DNA of 6,361 nt from Chloroflexota bacterium (GTDB lineage: Bacteria; Chloroflexota; Anaerolineae; B4-G1; SLSP01), in NCBI GenBank assembly GCA_022707665.1, contig JAKJAE010000168.1, forward strand, positions 1-6,361, read 5' to 3'. Numbering within the stretch: position 1 is the stretch's first letter; each line of letters begins with the position of its first letter. The notes under the pieces were generated by a model, which ran no database searches, had not been told where the DNA came from, and saw nothing but the letters and a program-made list of their open reading frames with translations. Of the stretch, positions 1 through 5,700 are shown piece after piece. Position numbers and translations under genes: made by a program.

Positions 1-241
1 TCAGTGCCACAATTCCGACGACGAAGAACAGGATGAACAGCCACGCCCGGCGCGTCTCGGCCCAGGTCAGGCGCGCCAACGCATACTGGACCAGCACAAT
101 GACGAGGAAGAATAGCAGGAAGCGGATGTCCCAGAACTGCGTCAGGGCAAACAGGACGAGGAAGGACGTGATCCAACGCGCACGAGGATCGATCTTCTCG
201 ATGACACTGCCTCGGGGCCGGTACTTCCAGGTAACTAGCAT
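1..241 (-). CDS. ecfT: ECF transporter transmembrane component EcfT (5' part, cut by window edge)
   Basis: EcfT is the membrane scaffold of ECF importers: it joins the cytoplasmic ATPase to the substrate-binding S component and passes on the ATPase movement. Only the first 80 residues are visible; the frame is open to the left edge. The protein starts MLVTWKYRPRGSVIEKIDPRAR, and the IEKIDPRAR stretch (about residues 14-22) matches the 'hxLDPRxK' N-terminal signature common to EcfT/CbiQ proteins. Two hydrophobic segments follow (about residues 24-55 and 68-80), split by a basic stretch (ARLTWAETRRAW). The ATG at 241 has a GGGAG Shine-Dalgarno 5 nt upstream. It lies 64 nt after the S-component gene in the same direction, so it is probably the last gene of the transporter operon. 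The coupling motifs near the usual C-terminal end are outside the window. The family call is fairly sure despite truncation, because the ATPase and S component sit directly upstream. Confidence 0.85.
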   Translation of the reverse strand, partial: MLVTWKYRPRGSVIEKIDPRARWITSFLVLFALTQFWDIRFLLFFLVIVLVQYALARLTWAETRRAWLFILFFVVGIVAL

Positions 242-259
242 AGAGTCTCTCCCGCCAAC

Positions 260-293
260 GGCCGGCCCTGCCGCTCACCAGCAAGGCCGGCCC
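260..293. repeat. Paired GGCCGGCCC repeats forming a potential hairpin between ecfS and ecfT
   Basis: The 9-mer GGCCGGCCC occurs at 260-268 and 285-293. Its 8-base core is itself a palindrome, so the two copies are both direct and inverted repeats and can form an 8-bp GC-only stem around a 17-nt loop. It fills most of the 64-nt gap between the S-component stop and the ecfT Shine-Dalgarno. No T-run follows on the minus strand (GTTGGCGGG comes next), so it is not a typical intrinsic terminator. A role in mRNA stability or in lowering ecfT expression is possible but inferred. Confidence 0.6.
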
Positions 294-305
294 GATAGGT
301 TCACG

Positions 306-854
306 CTAGCGTCCGGATCGCGAGACGACCGCGTCGTATGCCACCATCAGAATCGGCACGAGAATCAGGCCGTTGATGGCGTTGCTCAGGAACGAGGGGA
401 ACCAGTACCCCACGATCGCCGTTCTGAGATCGATGCCGCTCAACGGAATCTCCAACAGCGATGGTACCAGCATCCCGATAGCCGTAGCAATCACAACCAG
501 GATCTCGGCCTTGATGATGGTGCCCTTGGCCTTGTACGAAGCAATGCCGGCAGCCATCAGCCCGGGGATCAGACCCATCAGGCCATTGCCCAGGTCCCAC
601 GACCACCAGAAGCCGTAGCCCGAGAGGAAATCACCCAGGACATTTCCCAGAAATCCCGTAATGAAGCCCACGATCGGGCCAAAGGCAACACCAAAGAACA
701 GGGGGATCGCTACAGCCGGACGCAGCGAGATATTGCCCGCCGCGGGAAGGCCGATCCAGTTCGTGACCCATGAGAAAACGCCGTACAGTGCGGCACCAAT
801 GGCCGCGTAGACGACCTCACGCGTACCAAACGACCACAACGACTTCTTCTCCAT
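306..854 (-). CDS. ECF transporter S component, UPF0397 / ECF-ribofla_trS type
   Basis: This small, very hydrophobic 182-residue protein is the substrate-binding subunit of an ECF importer. Recognisable elements are a first helix with overlapping AxxxA patterns (YAAIGAALYG, about residues 16-25), the motif used by S components to dock on EcfT; a conserved FGPIVGFITGFLGNVLGD stretch at 58-75; WWSWDLGNGLMGLIPGL at 83-99; and two to three further hydrophobic segments (about 117-133, 145-173). The total suggests about six membrane helices. The order AIGAAL...FGPxxGFxxGFxGxxLxD...WWSWxxxxGLxGLIxGL is what I know from the UPF0397 proteins of Firmicutes, grouped under a Pfam name that suggests riboflavin, but the ligand of this subgroup is not settled and cannot be deduced here. 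The ATG at 854 has GGGAGGT five nt upstream, and the frame is closed by a TGA just above it. It lies between the ATPase and EcfT genes, which confirms its role. Confidence 0.88.
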   Translation of the reverse strand: MEKKSLWSFGTREVVYAAIGAALYGVFSWVTNWIGLPAAGNISLRPAVAIPLFFGVAFGPIVGFITGFLGNVLGDFLSGYGFWWSWDLGNGLMGLIPGLMAAGIASYKAKGTIIKAEILVVIATAIGMLVPSLLEIPLSGIDLRTAIVGYWFPSFLSNAINGLILVPILMVAYDAVVSRSGR

Positions 855-890
855 AACAGACCTCCCGTTGATAGCAGTCAGACAGGGAAA

Positions 891-950
891 TCATCGACGA
901 CTTCGCCACCTGGGCGATTCACACATCACGTCCCGATCATACCTCCTTCT
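891..950 (-). other. Orphan strong Shine-Dalgarno and possible 11-codon leader ORF upstream of ecfS
   Basis: In the 115-nt gap between ecfA and ecfS the minus strand has AGAAGGAGGT (941-950), a near-perfect anti-SD match that serves no recognised gene. An ATG directly abuts it (938-940), too close, and gives only MIGT. Another ATG at 926 is 14 nt away and opens an 11-residue frame, MCESPRWRSRR, ending at 891. Neither has normal spacing. The S-component frame is closed by a stop between this site and its own ATG, so this is not an alternative start for ecfS. It could be a ribosome standby site, a leader peptide or chance; I cannot choose between these. Confidence 0.25.
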
Positions 951-969
951 CTACGCCAGACGCAGCGCC

Positions 970-2592
970 TCAAGCGACGGCGTGGGCCAGCAACTCAGCC
1001 CGCATGAAGGCCCCCGTCGCCGGAAGCTTCTCGAGATTCAGCCTGAGAAGAGATGTCGGCACAACCCGGCAACGCAGCAGGAGATCCTCATCGACCAACA
1101 CGGTGTCGGGCGACCCATCAGCAGCAATCTCTCCCTCGCTGACGAGGACAATCCGATTGGCATAGCTGATGGCCAGATCGAGATCGTGGGTGATGAAAAT
1201 CACGGCGTCGAACCCCGGCATCTGCAGAATCGCATCCATAAAGGCCGTGTAGTTCCAGTAATCCTGCCCCGCCGTCGGCTCGTCCATCATCAGGATTCGC
1301 GAACGCATCGCCAATACTGCGGCAATGCTGATCCGCTTCTGCTGGCCAAAGGAGAGCGCCAGGGGCGGCGAGTCCGCATAGTCGGTCATGTTTACCACAT
1401 CCAGCGCCATGGCCACATCGCGCTGGATTTGCTCCGTGGCGTATCCCAGATTGTGCGGCCCGAAAGCCAACTCCTCCTTGACGGTGGGGGCAAACAGCAT
1501 CTGTGAGGGGCTCTGGAAGACGTACCCAACCGTGCGCGCCGCCTGCGCAACTGACATGTCGCGCGTGTCGCGCCCTTCGAGCAGGACCCGGCCGGCCGTC
1601 GGCTTGAGGAGGCCGAGGGCGTGCTTGACCAGCGTGGTCTTGCCCGCGCCGTTGGCGCCCAGCATCGCTACCACGTCGCCCTTGTGCACGGTGAAGTTCA
1701 CATCGTGTAGCACATCGGGGAGCGCGGGATCGTATCGAAATCCTACATGATCGAACGCGACAAGGGTTTCATGACCATCGGGCTTCACGGCCATTTCGAA
1801 ATGGGGGGCCGGCACCGCTTTGGCCCGCTCGAAGACCACGGGCGCAGGCAACTTCACCTCGTGGTAGTCGAGCACGTCCAGCACGCCAGTGGCATCTCCA
1901 AAATAGGCCTGTTCCCCGTTACGAAGGTAGAGGACGGTATCGGGCCCAATGCGCAGCACATCCTCGACACGGTGCTCCACCAGCATGATGGCGACACCGC
2001 TGTCAGCCAGGCGACGGAAGAGAGCCAGTGCCTCCTGAGCTGAAGCGCTGTCCAGGCTTGCTAACGGCTCATCCAACAACAGGATCTGGGGCCGCATCGC
2101 CAGCGCTCCAGCCAACGCGACTTTCTGCTTCTCGCCGCCCGACAGGCTGAAGGTCTCACGGTCGCGCAGCTTCAAAATCCCCAGGAAGTCGAGGGTTTCG
2201 TCGATGCGCGCCAGCATCTCCCGACGCGGTATGCCCAGATTCTCGAGGCCGAAAGCCACCTCGTTAAGCACAAAGCTGCCCACGATTTGCCGTTCAGGGT
2301 CCTGCAACAGCGTTCCGACCTTCTGCGATAGCTCGGCCATGCTCATCCTGTGGGCATCCTCGCCGAAGATCTGGATAGTCCCGGTGAGCTCGCCGTGATA
2401 ACTGCGCGGGATGAGGCCGTTGATGCACCGCATGAGCGTCGTCTTGCCGCAACCACTGGTGCCGGCCACGAGCATCAACTCCCCCGGGTGTAGATCAAGG
2501 GATAGATCGCGAATGGCGGGTTGCTCGCGAATGCGGTACCGGAAGGTCAGATCGCGCACACACAAGGGCAATGCAGCGTCATTGAGGCCCAC
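970..2592 (-). CDS. ecfA: ECF transporter ATPase, two fused ABC domains (EcfA-A' type)
   Basis: This cytoplasmic energy-coupling ATPase drives the ECF importer. It is a single chain of 540 residues with two complete ABC domains, like YkoD-type proteins, so it needs no partner. Counting from the GTG at 2592, domain 1 has Walker A GTSGCGKT (44-51), Q-loop Gln97, signature LSGGEKQ (150-156), Walker B ILLLDEP (170-176) and switch His207. Domain 2 has Walker A GANGAGKT (312-319), Q-loop Gln360, an altered signature LSFGQ (413-417), Walker B ILMMDEP (433-439) and switch His469. The frame is open back to a GTG at 2697, but that start lies inside the terminator of the upstream gene and would add a 35-residue tail with no ABC similarity. 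The GTG at 2592 has GAGGGAGG exactly 5 nt upstream and lies downstream of a good promoter, so I prefer it. The S-component gene follows after 115 nt. Domain calls are near certain; the start is likely. Confidence 0.93.
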   Translation of the reverse strand: MGLNDAALPLCVRDLTFRYRIREQPAIRDLSLDLHPGELMLVAGTSGCGKTTLMRCINGLIPRSYHGELTGTIQIFGEDAHRMSMAELSQKVGTLLQDPERQIVGSFVLNEVAFGLENLGIPRREMLARIDETLDFLGILKLRDRETFSLSGGEKQKVALAGALAMRPQILLLDEPLASLDSASAQEALALFRRLADSGVAIMLVEHRVEDVLRIGPDTVLYLRNGEQAYFGDATGVLDVLDYHEVKLPAPVVFERAKAVPAPHFEMAVKPDGHETLVAFDHVGFRYDPALPDVLHDVNFTVHKGDVVAMLGANGAGKTTLVKHALGLLKPTAGRVLLEGRDTRDMSVAQAARTVGYVFQSPSQMLFAPTVKEELAFGPHNLGYATEQIQRDVAMALDVVNMTDYADSPPLALSFGQQKRISIAAVLAMRSRILMMDEPTAGQDYWNYTAFMDAILQMPGFDAVIFITHDLDLAISYANRIVLVSEGEIAADGSPDTVLVDEDLLLRCRVVPTSLLRLNLEKLPATGAFMRAELLAHAVA

Positions 2593-2597
2593 AGCCA

Positions 2598-2605
2598 CCT
2601 CCCTC
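2598..2605 (-). promoter_or_regulatory. Shine-Dalgarno deciding the ecfA start
   Basis: GAGGGAGG on the minus strand lies 5 nt before the GTG at 2592. This spacing, plus the position of the promoter and terminator further up, makes the shorter ecfA reading the better one. Confidence 0.75.
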
Positions 2606-2625
2606 AGCAGGGCTAGTCGCGATCC

Positions 2626-2654
2626 AGTATAGGTGAGAGTCTGTCCCACCGCAA
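2626..2654 (-). promoter_or_regulatory. Candidate sigma-70-type promoter for the ECF transporter operon
   Basis: On the minus strand a TTGCGG hexamer (2649-2654) is followed after exactly 17 nt by TATACT (2626-2631), five of six matches to the -10 consensus. Transcription would begin near 2618-2620, giving a leader of about 26 nt that holds little more than the ribosome site. The element sits between the terminator of the synthetase gene and the ecfA start, where an operon promoter is expected. The short leader excludes a riboswitch at this promoter. The -35 is weak (three of six matches), so the call rests on the -10, the spacing and the location. Confidence 0.6.
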
Positions 2655-2667
2655 GCAGAAGGCCTGG

Positions 2668-2707
2668 AAACACAATGGCCGCCCGCGCTTCGCGCACGGG
2701 CGGCCAT
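2668..2707 (-). terminator. Intrinsic terminator after the acyl-CoA synthetase gene
   Basis: A perfect 11-bp inverted repeat, ATGGCCGCCCG (2675-2685) and CGGGCGGCCAT (2697-2707), encloses an 11-nt loop. Read on the minus strand, the hairpin begins 26 nt after the synthetase stop codon and is followed by TGTGTTT. The stem is very GC-rich; the U-tract is short and interrupted. It should separate synthetase transcription from the ECF operon. Confidence 0.75.
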
Positions 2708-2732
2708 CCTCACGCTTCCGTTCGAGGCGTGC

Positions 2733-4850
2733 CTAGCTCTTCCTTGGCTTGAGAATGATGCGAGCGTCAACAATGCACGCGCCAGCGCCCTCTTCGTAGA
2801 CGATCATCGGGTTGGCGTCAGACTCCTGGATCTCGTCAGCCAGATCGCAGATCATCTGCGAATAGCGGCTGAGTACGTCGGCGAGGGCCTTGGTGTCCCT
2901 GGGTGCTTCACCCCGGACGCCCTTGAGAATGGGTGCCCCATTGATGTCGGACAGCATCGACAGCGTCTCCTCGACACCCACCGGGGCAACGCGGAACGTG
3001 ACGTCCTTGAGCACCTCCACGAAGATGCCGCCCAGACCGAACATCAGCGTCGGACCGAACGTTGCATCATTCACGGAACCCAGAATCACCTCGGTCCCCC
3101 AGGGAGCCATTTTCTGCACCACCACGCCGTGAATGTCGGCGTTGGCATTGTAGGCCTTGGCGTTTGCCATGATCGTGCGGAACGCCTCGCGAATCTCGGC
3201 CTCGGACTCCAACCCAACCTTCACGCCACCGGCATCGGACTTGTGCAGGATATCCGGTGAGAGGATCTTCATCACAATGGGATAGCCCATCGCATTGGCC
3301 ATCTCTGCCGCCTCATCCTCGGTCGTCGCCTGACGAGAGGTAACCACCGGCAGCCCGTAGGCCTCGAAGACCATCTTGGACTCCATCTCGGTGACGTTGC
3401 GATCACCAGCGGCGCGGACTTGTGCAATGATCGCACGTGCCTTGGCCTCGTCCACATCGGTGAGCTTGGTGAAACCGTTGGAAGCCTTCGCTTTGTTCCT
3501 GGCGTACTCGCGAAGCGCTGCCATCGCGTTCACGGCGGTGTCCGGTTCGTTGTAGGCGGGGATGCCGTTCTCGACCAGCCAACGCATCGCGGCTTCCGAC
3601 CGCTCGCCACCGACGAACGAAACCACAATGGGCTTCCCCTTGACGCCCGATGCGTCGACCGCAGCCTTGATCCCTTCAGCGATATTCTGCGGATCGGTCA
3701 TCGCCGTCTCGCAGTAGAGGACCACCAGGCCATCGACCCAGCTATGGCCATAGGCATATTGCGTGGAGTCCTGATACCAATCCCGTCCAGCCATACCCGT
3801 CAGATCGACGGGGTTCTTCGCCGACCCGAACTCCGGCATGTGCTTCTTGAGCTCGACCTGGACATCCTTCGGCGCGAACCGCAGGGGCAAGCCATACCGC
3901 TCTGCCGAGTCGGTCGCCAACACGCCTACGCCACCACCATTGGTCAGGATCAGGAGGTTATCGCCCGTCAGAGGCGGCTGCAGCGAAAGCGCCAACGTGC
4001 GGTCGAAGAGGTTGTTCAGGTCAGAGGCCATAACCACCCCGGCCTGCCCAAACGCTGCATCGTAGACCTTCTGCGCCCCGGCGAGAGAGCCGGTATGCGA
4101 GGCCGCTGCAGCAGCACCGTGGGCCGAGACACCCGATTTCAGCGCAACGATGGGTTTGCCTGCCTTGCGCGCAGTCTCCATGAAACGGCGCCCATCCCGG
4201 ATGCCCTCGATATAGAGCGAGACACACTCAGTGCTCGCATCCTGATCCAGCCACTCAATGAGGTCGGCAAAATCCACATCGGACATATTCCCGATGGAGA
4301 TCATCTTGTCGAAGCCAACCCGGCGGATGTAGGTCGAGGCATCCATCGCGATGAGCAACGCACCGCTCTGAGAGACCAGCGCAGCGCTGCCCGCCAGGGG
4401 CAGGAACGGTGCAAACGAAGCGTTGCACTTGTCGGAGTTGGACAGAATACCCACAATGTTGGGGCCCAGGACGCGCATTCCATACTCATGCGCGATGGTC
4501 ACGACCTGGTCCTCCAGGTCGTGCAGGCCAACCTCACTGAACCCCGACGCAATCACGATCAGGCCCTTCACGCCCTTCTGCCCACACTCCGTGGCGACCT
4601 GGGGTACCAGCTTTGCCGGCACTACGACCGCTGCGGCATCGATCTCGCCAGGCACCTCCAGGACCGACGTATACGCCTGGAGCCCCTGAATGGTCCCCCC
4701 CTTGGGGTTGATCGGATAGATCGGGCCCTCGTATTTGCTCTCGAGCAGACTGCGAACAACGGTATACCCGATCTTGCCGGGGGTGTCTGAAGCCCCAACC
4801 ACAGCAACAGACTTCGGCCGCAAAAGGCCATTCAAGACTTCTAGATCCAC
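2733..4850 (-). CDS. Acyl-CoA synthetase, ADP-forming (acetate--CoA ligase family), fused alpha-beta
   Basis: The predicted enzyme interconverts acyl-CoA + ADP + Pi and acid + CoA + ATP, so it can make ATP from acetyl-CoA or other acyl-CoAs. The 705 residues hold both subunits in one chain. An N-terminal CoA-binding Rossmann domain (about 8-135) has VAVVGASDTPGKIGY and the GPNIVG loop (129-134). Succinyl-CoA-ligase-like domains follow (about 150-450), with SQSGAL (160-165), the AASHTGSLAG loop carrying the likely phosphorylated His252, and TNGGGVGVLATD (303-314). The C-terminal ATP-grasp domain (about 485-700) has LHKSDAGGV with His536, the position of the second phospho-relay histidine described for archaeal ACD, then MFGLGGIFVEVLKDVTFR (603-620) and DANPM (678-682). 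Length and domain order are typical, and no GNAT domain is attached. The GTG start at 4850 has AGGAGG 8 nt upstream. It seems to be a stand-alone unit between two terminators. The substrate may be acetate, propionate, branched or aryl acids; the sequence does not decide. Confidence 0.93.
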   Translation of the reverse strand: MDLEVLNGLLRPKSVAVVGASDTPGKIGYTVVRSLLESKYEGPIYPINPKGGTIQGLQAYTSVLEVPGEIDAAAVVVPAKLVPQVATECGQKGVKGLIVIASGFSEVGLHDLEDQVVTIAHEYGMRVLGPNIVGILSNSDKCNASFAPFLPLAGSAALVSQSGALLIAMDASTYIRRVGFDKMISIGNMSDVDFADLIEWLDQDASTECVSLYIEGIRDGRRFMETARKAGKPIVALKSGVSAHGAAAAASHTGSLAGAQKVYDAAFGQAGVVMASDLNNLFDRTLALSLQPPLTGDNLLILTNGGGVGVLATDSAERYGLPLRFAPKDVQVELKKHMPEFGSAKNPVDLTGMAGRDWYQDSTQYAYGHSWVDGLVVLYCETAMTDPQNIAEGIKAAVDASGVKGKPIVVSFVGGERSEAAMRWLVENGIPAYNEPDTAVNAMAALREYARNKAKASNGFTKLTDVDEAKARAIIAQVRAAGDRNVTEMESKMVFEAYGLPVVTSRQATTEDEAAEMANAMGYPIVMKILSPDILHKSDAGGVKVGLESEAEIREAFRTIMANAKAYNANADIHGVVVQKMAPWGTEVILGSVNDATFGPTLMFGLGGIFVEVLKDVTFRVAPVGVEETLSMLSDINGAPILKGVRGEAPRDTKALADVLSRYSQMICDLADEIQESDANPMIVYEEGAGACIVDARIILKPRKS

Positions 4851-4904
4851 GTTTGTAACCTCCTGGCTCCTACAGGTATGATTGGATGATCGAAATGATC
4901 AGGC

Positions 4905-4933
4905 ATAATGTGAGAGAAGTCTCACAGAGGAAA
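4905..4933 (-). promoter_or_regulatory. Candidate promoter of the synthetase gene
   Basis: On the minus strand TTTCCT (4928-4933) and CATTAT (4905-4910) are separated by 17 nt. The matches are only three of six and four of six, so this is a weak call. Support comes from the place: it follows the clpP terminator, lies about 55 nt before the synthetase start, and its spacer is filled by a perfect dyad as in repressed promoters. Confidence 0.35.
4909..4926. promoter_or_regulatory. Perfect dyad TGTGAGA-N4-TCTCACA, candidate operator
   Basis: The 18-bp site has two perfect 7-bp half-sites around GAAG. The outer TGTGA and TCACA halves recall Crp/Fnr-family sites, but they are 8 nt apart instead of the usual 6, so assignment to that family is uncertain. 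It lies between the putative -35 and -10 of the synthetase gene and is not followed by a T-run, which favours a protein-binding site over a terminator. A smaller dyad, TGATC-N5-GATCA, lies next to it at 4887-4901. Confidence 0.5.
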
Positions 4934-4954
4934 CAACGCTGATGATTCACCCCG

Positions 4955-4994
4955 CCAATACGAAATTCGGGGGGAGACACTGGTCCCCCCCCGA
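4955..4994 (-). terminator. Intrinsic terminator after clpP
   Basis: Starting 8 nt after the clpP stop, the minus strand forms a 12-bp stem (4983-4994 with 4967-4978) containing one G-U pair and capped by a four-base CAGT loop. The run of G on one arm and C on the other makes it very stable. The tail reads ATTTCGTATT, only moderately U-rich. Position directly after the stop codon supports termination of the tig-clpP transcript. Confidence 0.7.
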
Positions 4995-5002
4995 TGTGAG
5001 CG

Positions 5003-5587
5003 CTATCTTTCGACAGGCTCAAGAATCTTGTCGACGATGCCATATTCTATGGCTTCGGCTGCTGTCATGTAGAAGTCACGATCGGTGATGTTATCGATCT
5101 GTTCTTCGGTCATCCCCGTGTGGTGCATCAGAATCTCATTCAGCAGGTCGCGCTTCTTGAGGATCTCCCGGGCGGCAATCTCAATGTCGGCCGCTTGCCC
5201 CTGAACACCCCCCAGAGGCTGGTGCACATGGATGGTCGCATGGGGCAATGCATAGCGCCGCCCCTTGGTCCCCGCCGTCAAAAGCACTGTACCCATACTG
5301 GCAGTCATACCCACGGCAATCGTCGACACCGGCGCCTGAATGAGCTGCATGGTGTCGTAGATAGCCAGCCCCGCTGCAATCTCGCCCCCGGGGGAGTTGA
5401 TGTAGAGGGAGATATCACGCTCCGAGTCCTCACGATCGAGAAAGAGCAACTGGGCAACGATAACGTTGGCAACTTGGCTGTTGATCGGGGTTCCCAGGAA
5501 GATGATGCGCTCCCGCAACAACAGGGAGTAGATGTCGTACATCCGATCCCCACGTCCGGTGCTCTCAATGACGTACGGGATTGTCAT
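5003..5587 (-). CDS. clpP: ATP-dependent Clp protease proteolytic subunit ClpP
   Basis: ClpP is the cytoplasmic serine peptidase that forms a double-heptamer chamber and degrades proteins fed by Clp ATPases such as ClpX or ClpC. The chosen protein has 194 residues, normal for the family. Counted from the ATG at 5587, the catalytic triad is Ser97 in GMTASMG, His122 in HVHQPLGG and Asp171 in TDRDFYM. The INSPGGE loop (63-69), the N-terminal [21 protein letters not shown] and the C-terminal [13 protein letters not shown] are standard. An ATG 21 nt further up (5608) is in frame, but GAGGAGG lies exactly 5 nt before the ATG at 5587, so the shorter form MTIPYVIES is preferred. It follows trigger factor by 113 nt, the common bacterial arrangement. 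A strong hairpin follows the stop, and clpX is not downstream: the next gene is the acyl-CoA synthetase. All visible active-site residues are intact, so it should be an active peptidase. Confidence 0.96.
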   Translation of the reverse strand: MTIPYVIESTGRGDRMYDIYSLLLRERIIFLGTPINSQVANVIVAQLLFLDREDSERDISLYINSPGGEIAAGLAIYDTMQLIQAPVSTIAVGMTASMGTVLLTAGTKGRRYALPHATIHVHQPLGGVQGQAADIEIAAREILKKRDLLNEILMHHTGMTEEQIDNITDRDFYMTAAEAIEYGIVDKILEPVER

Positions 5588-5592
5588 AGCTG

Positions 5593-5599
5593 CCTCCTC
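5593..5599 (-). promoter_or_regulatory. Shine-Dalgarno deciding the clpP start
   Basis: GAGGAGG on the minus strand is 5 nt before the ATG at 5587. The ATG at 5608 has only a poor GTGGCGG-like sequence before it, so translation probably begins at 5587. Confidence 0.75.
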
Positions 5600-5634
5600 G
5601 GTCATCATCCGCCACTCGCCGCCTGGCGGTTTTT

Positions 5635-5677
5635 CGATGAGCGAACCCGGCCCCGACGGGCACAGACTCGCTCATCG
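5635..5677. repeat. 10-bp perfect inverted repeat with nested hairpin in the clpP leader
   Basis: CGATGAGCGA (5635-5644) and TCGCTCATCG (5668-5677) are exact complements separated by 23 nt, and the loop contains a smaller GCCC-N4-GGGC hairpin (5650-5661). On the minus strand the outer stem is followed by AAAAA, not T, so it is not a terminator of tig. It takes up much of the 113-nt tig-clpP gap and may be a structured mRNA leader, a processing site or a binding site. No convincing clpP promoter was seen in this gap. Confidence 0.6.
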
Positions 5678-5700
5678 ACTAGTGTGCAATTCACAACAGT

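Noticed and set aside
33..773. Plus-strand open frame of 246 codons across ecfT and ecfS
   Set aside because: It is antisense to two recognised membrane protein genes and their gap; composition is Arg/Gln/His-rich and no motif is visible.
868..1506. Plus-strand open frame of 212 codons
   Set aside because: Antisense to the second ABC domain of ecfA; the composition is that of a shadow and there is no domain.
2606..2674. Possible riboswitch upstream of the ECF operon
   Set aside because: The space between the terminator and the ecfA start is about 80 nt, most of it promoter. No thiamine-, FMN- or cobalamin-type conserved core was recognised.
3420..4790. Long plus-strand open frame (456 codons)
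   Set aside because: It lies wholly antisense to the synthetase gene, which has a complete set of family motifs. Its translation is rich in Arg, His and Gln with no recognisable domain, as expected for a shadow of a GC-rich gene.
4909..4926. Canonical Crp site
   Set aside because: The half-sites TGTGA and TCACA fit, but they are 8 nt apart instead of 6, so I list it only as a candidate operator of unknown regulator.
5617..5634. Short hairpin CGCC-GCCT-GGCG followed by GTTTTT on the plus strand, resembling a terminator
   Set aside because: The stem is only four to five bases and no plus-strand gene precedes it. It could stop antisense transcription, but there is not enough support for a feature.
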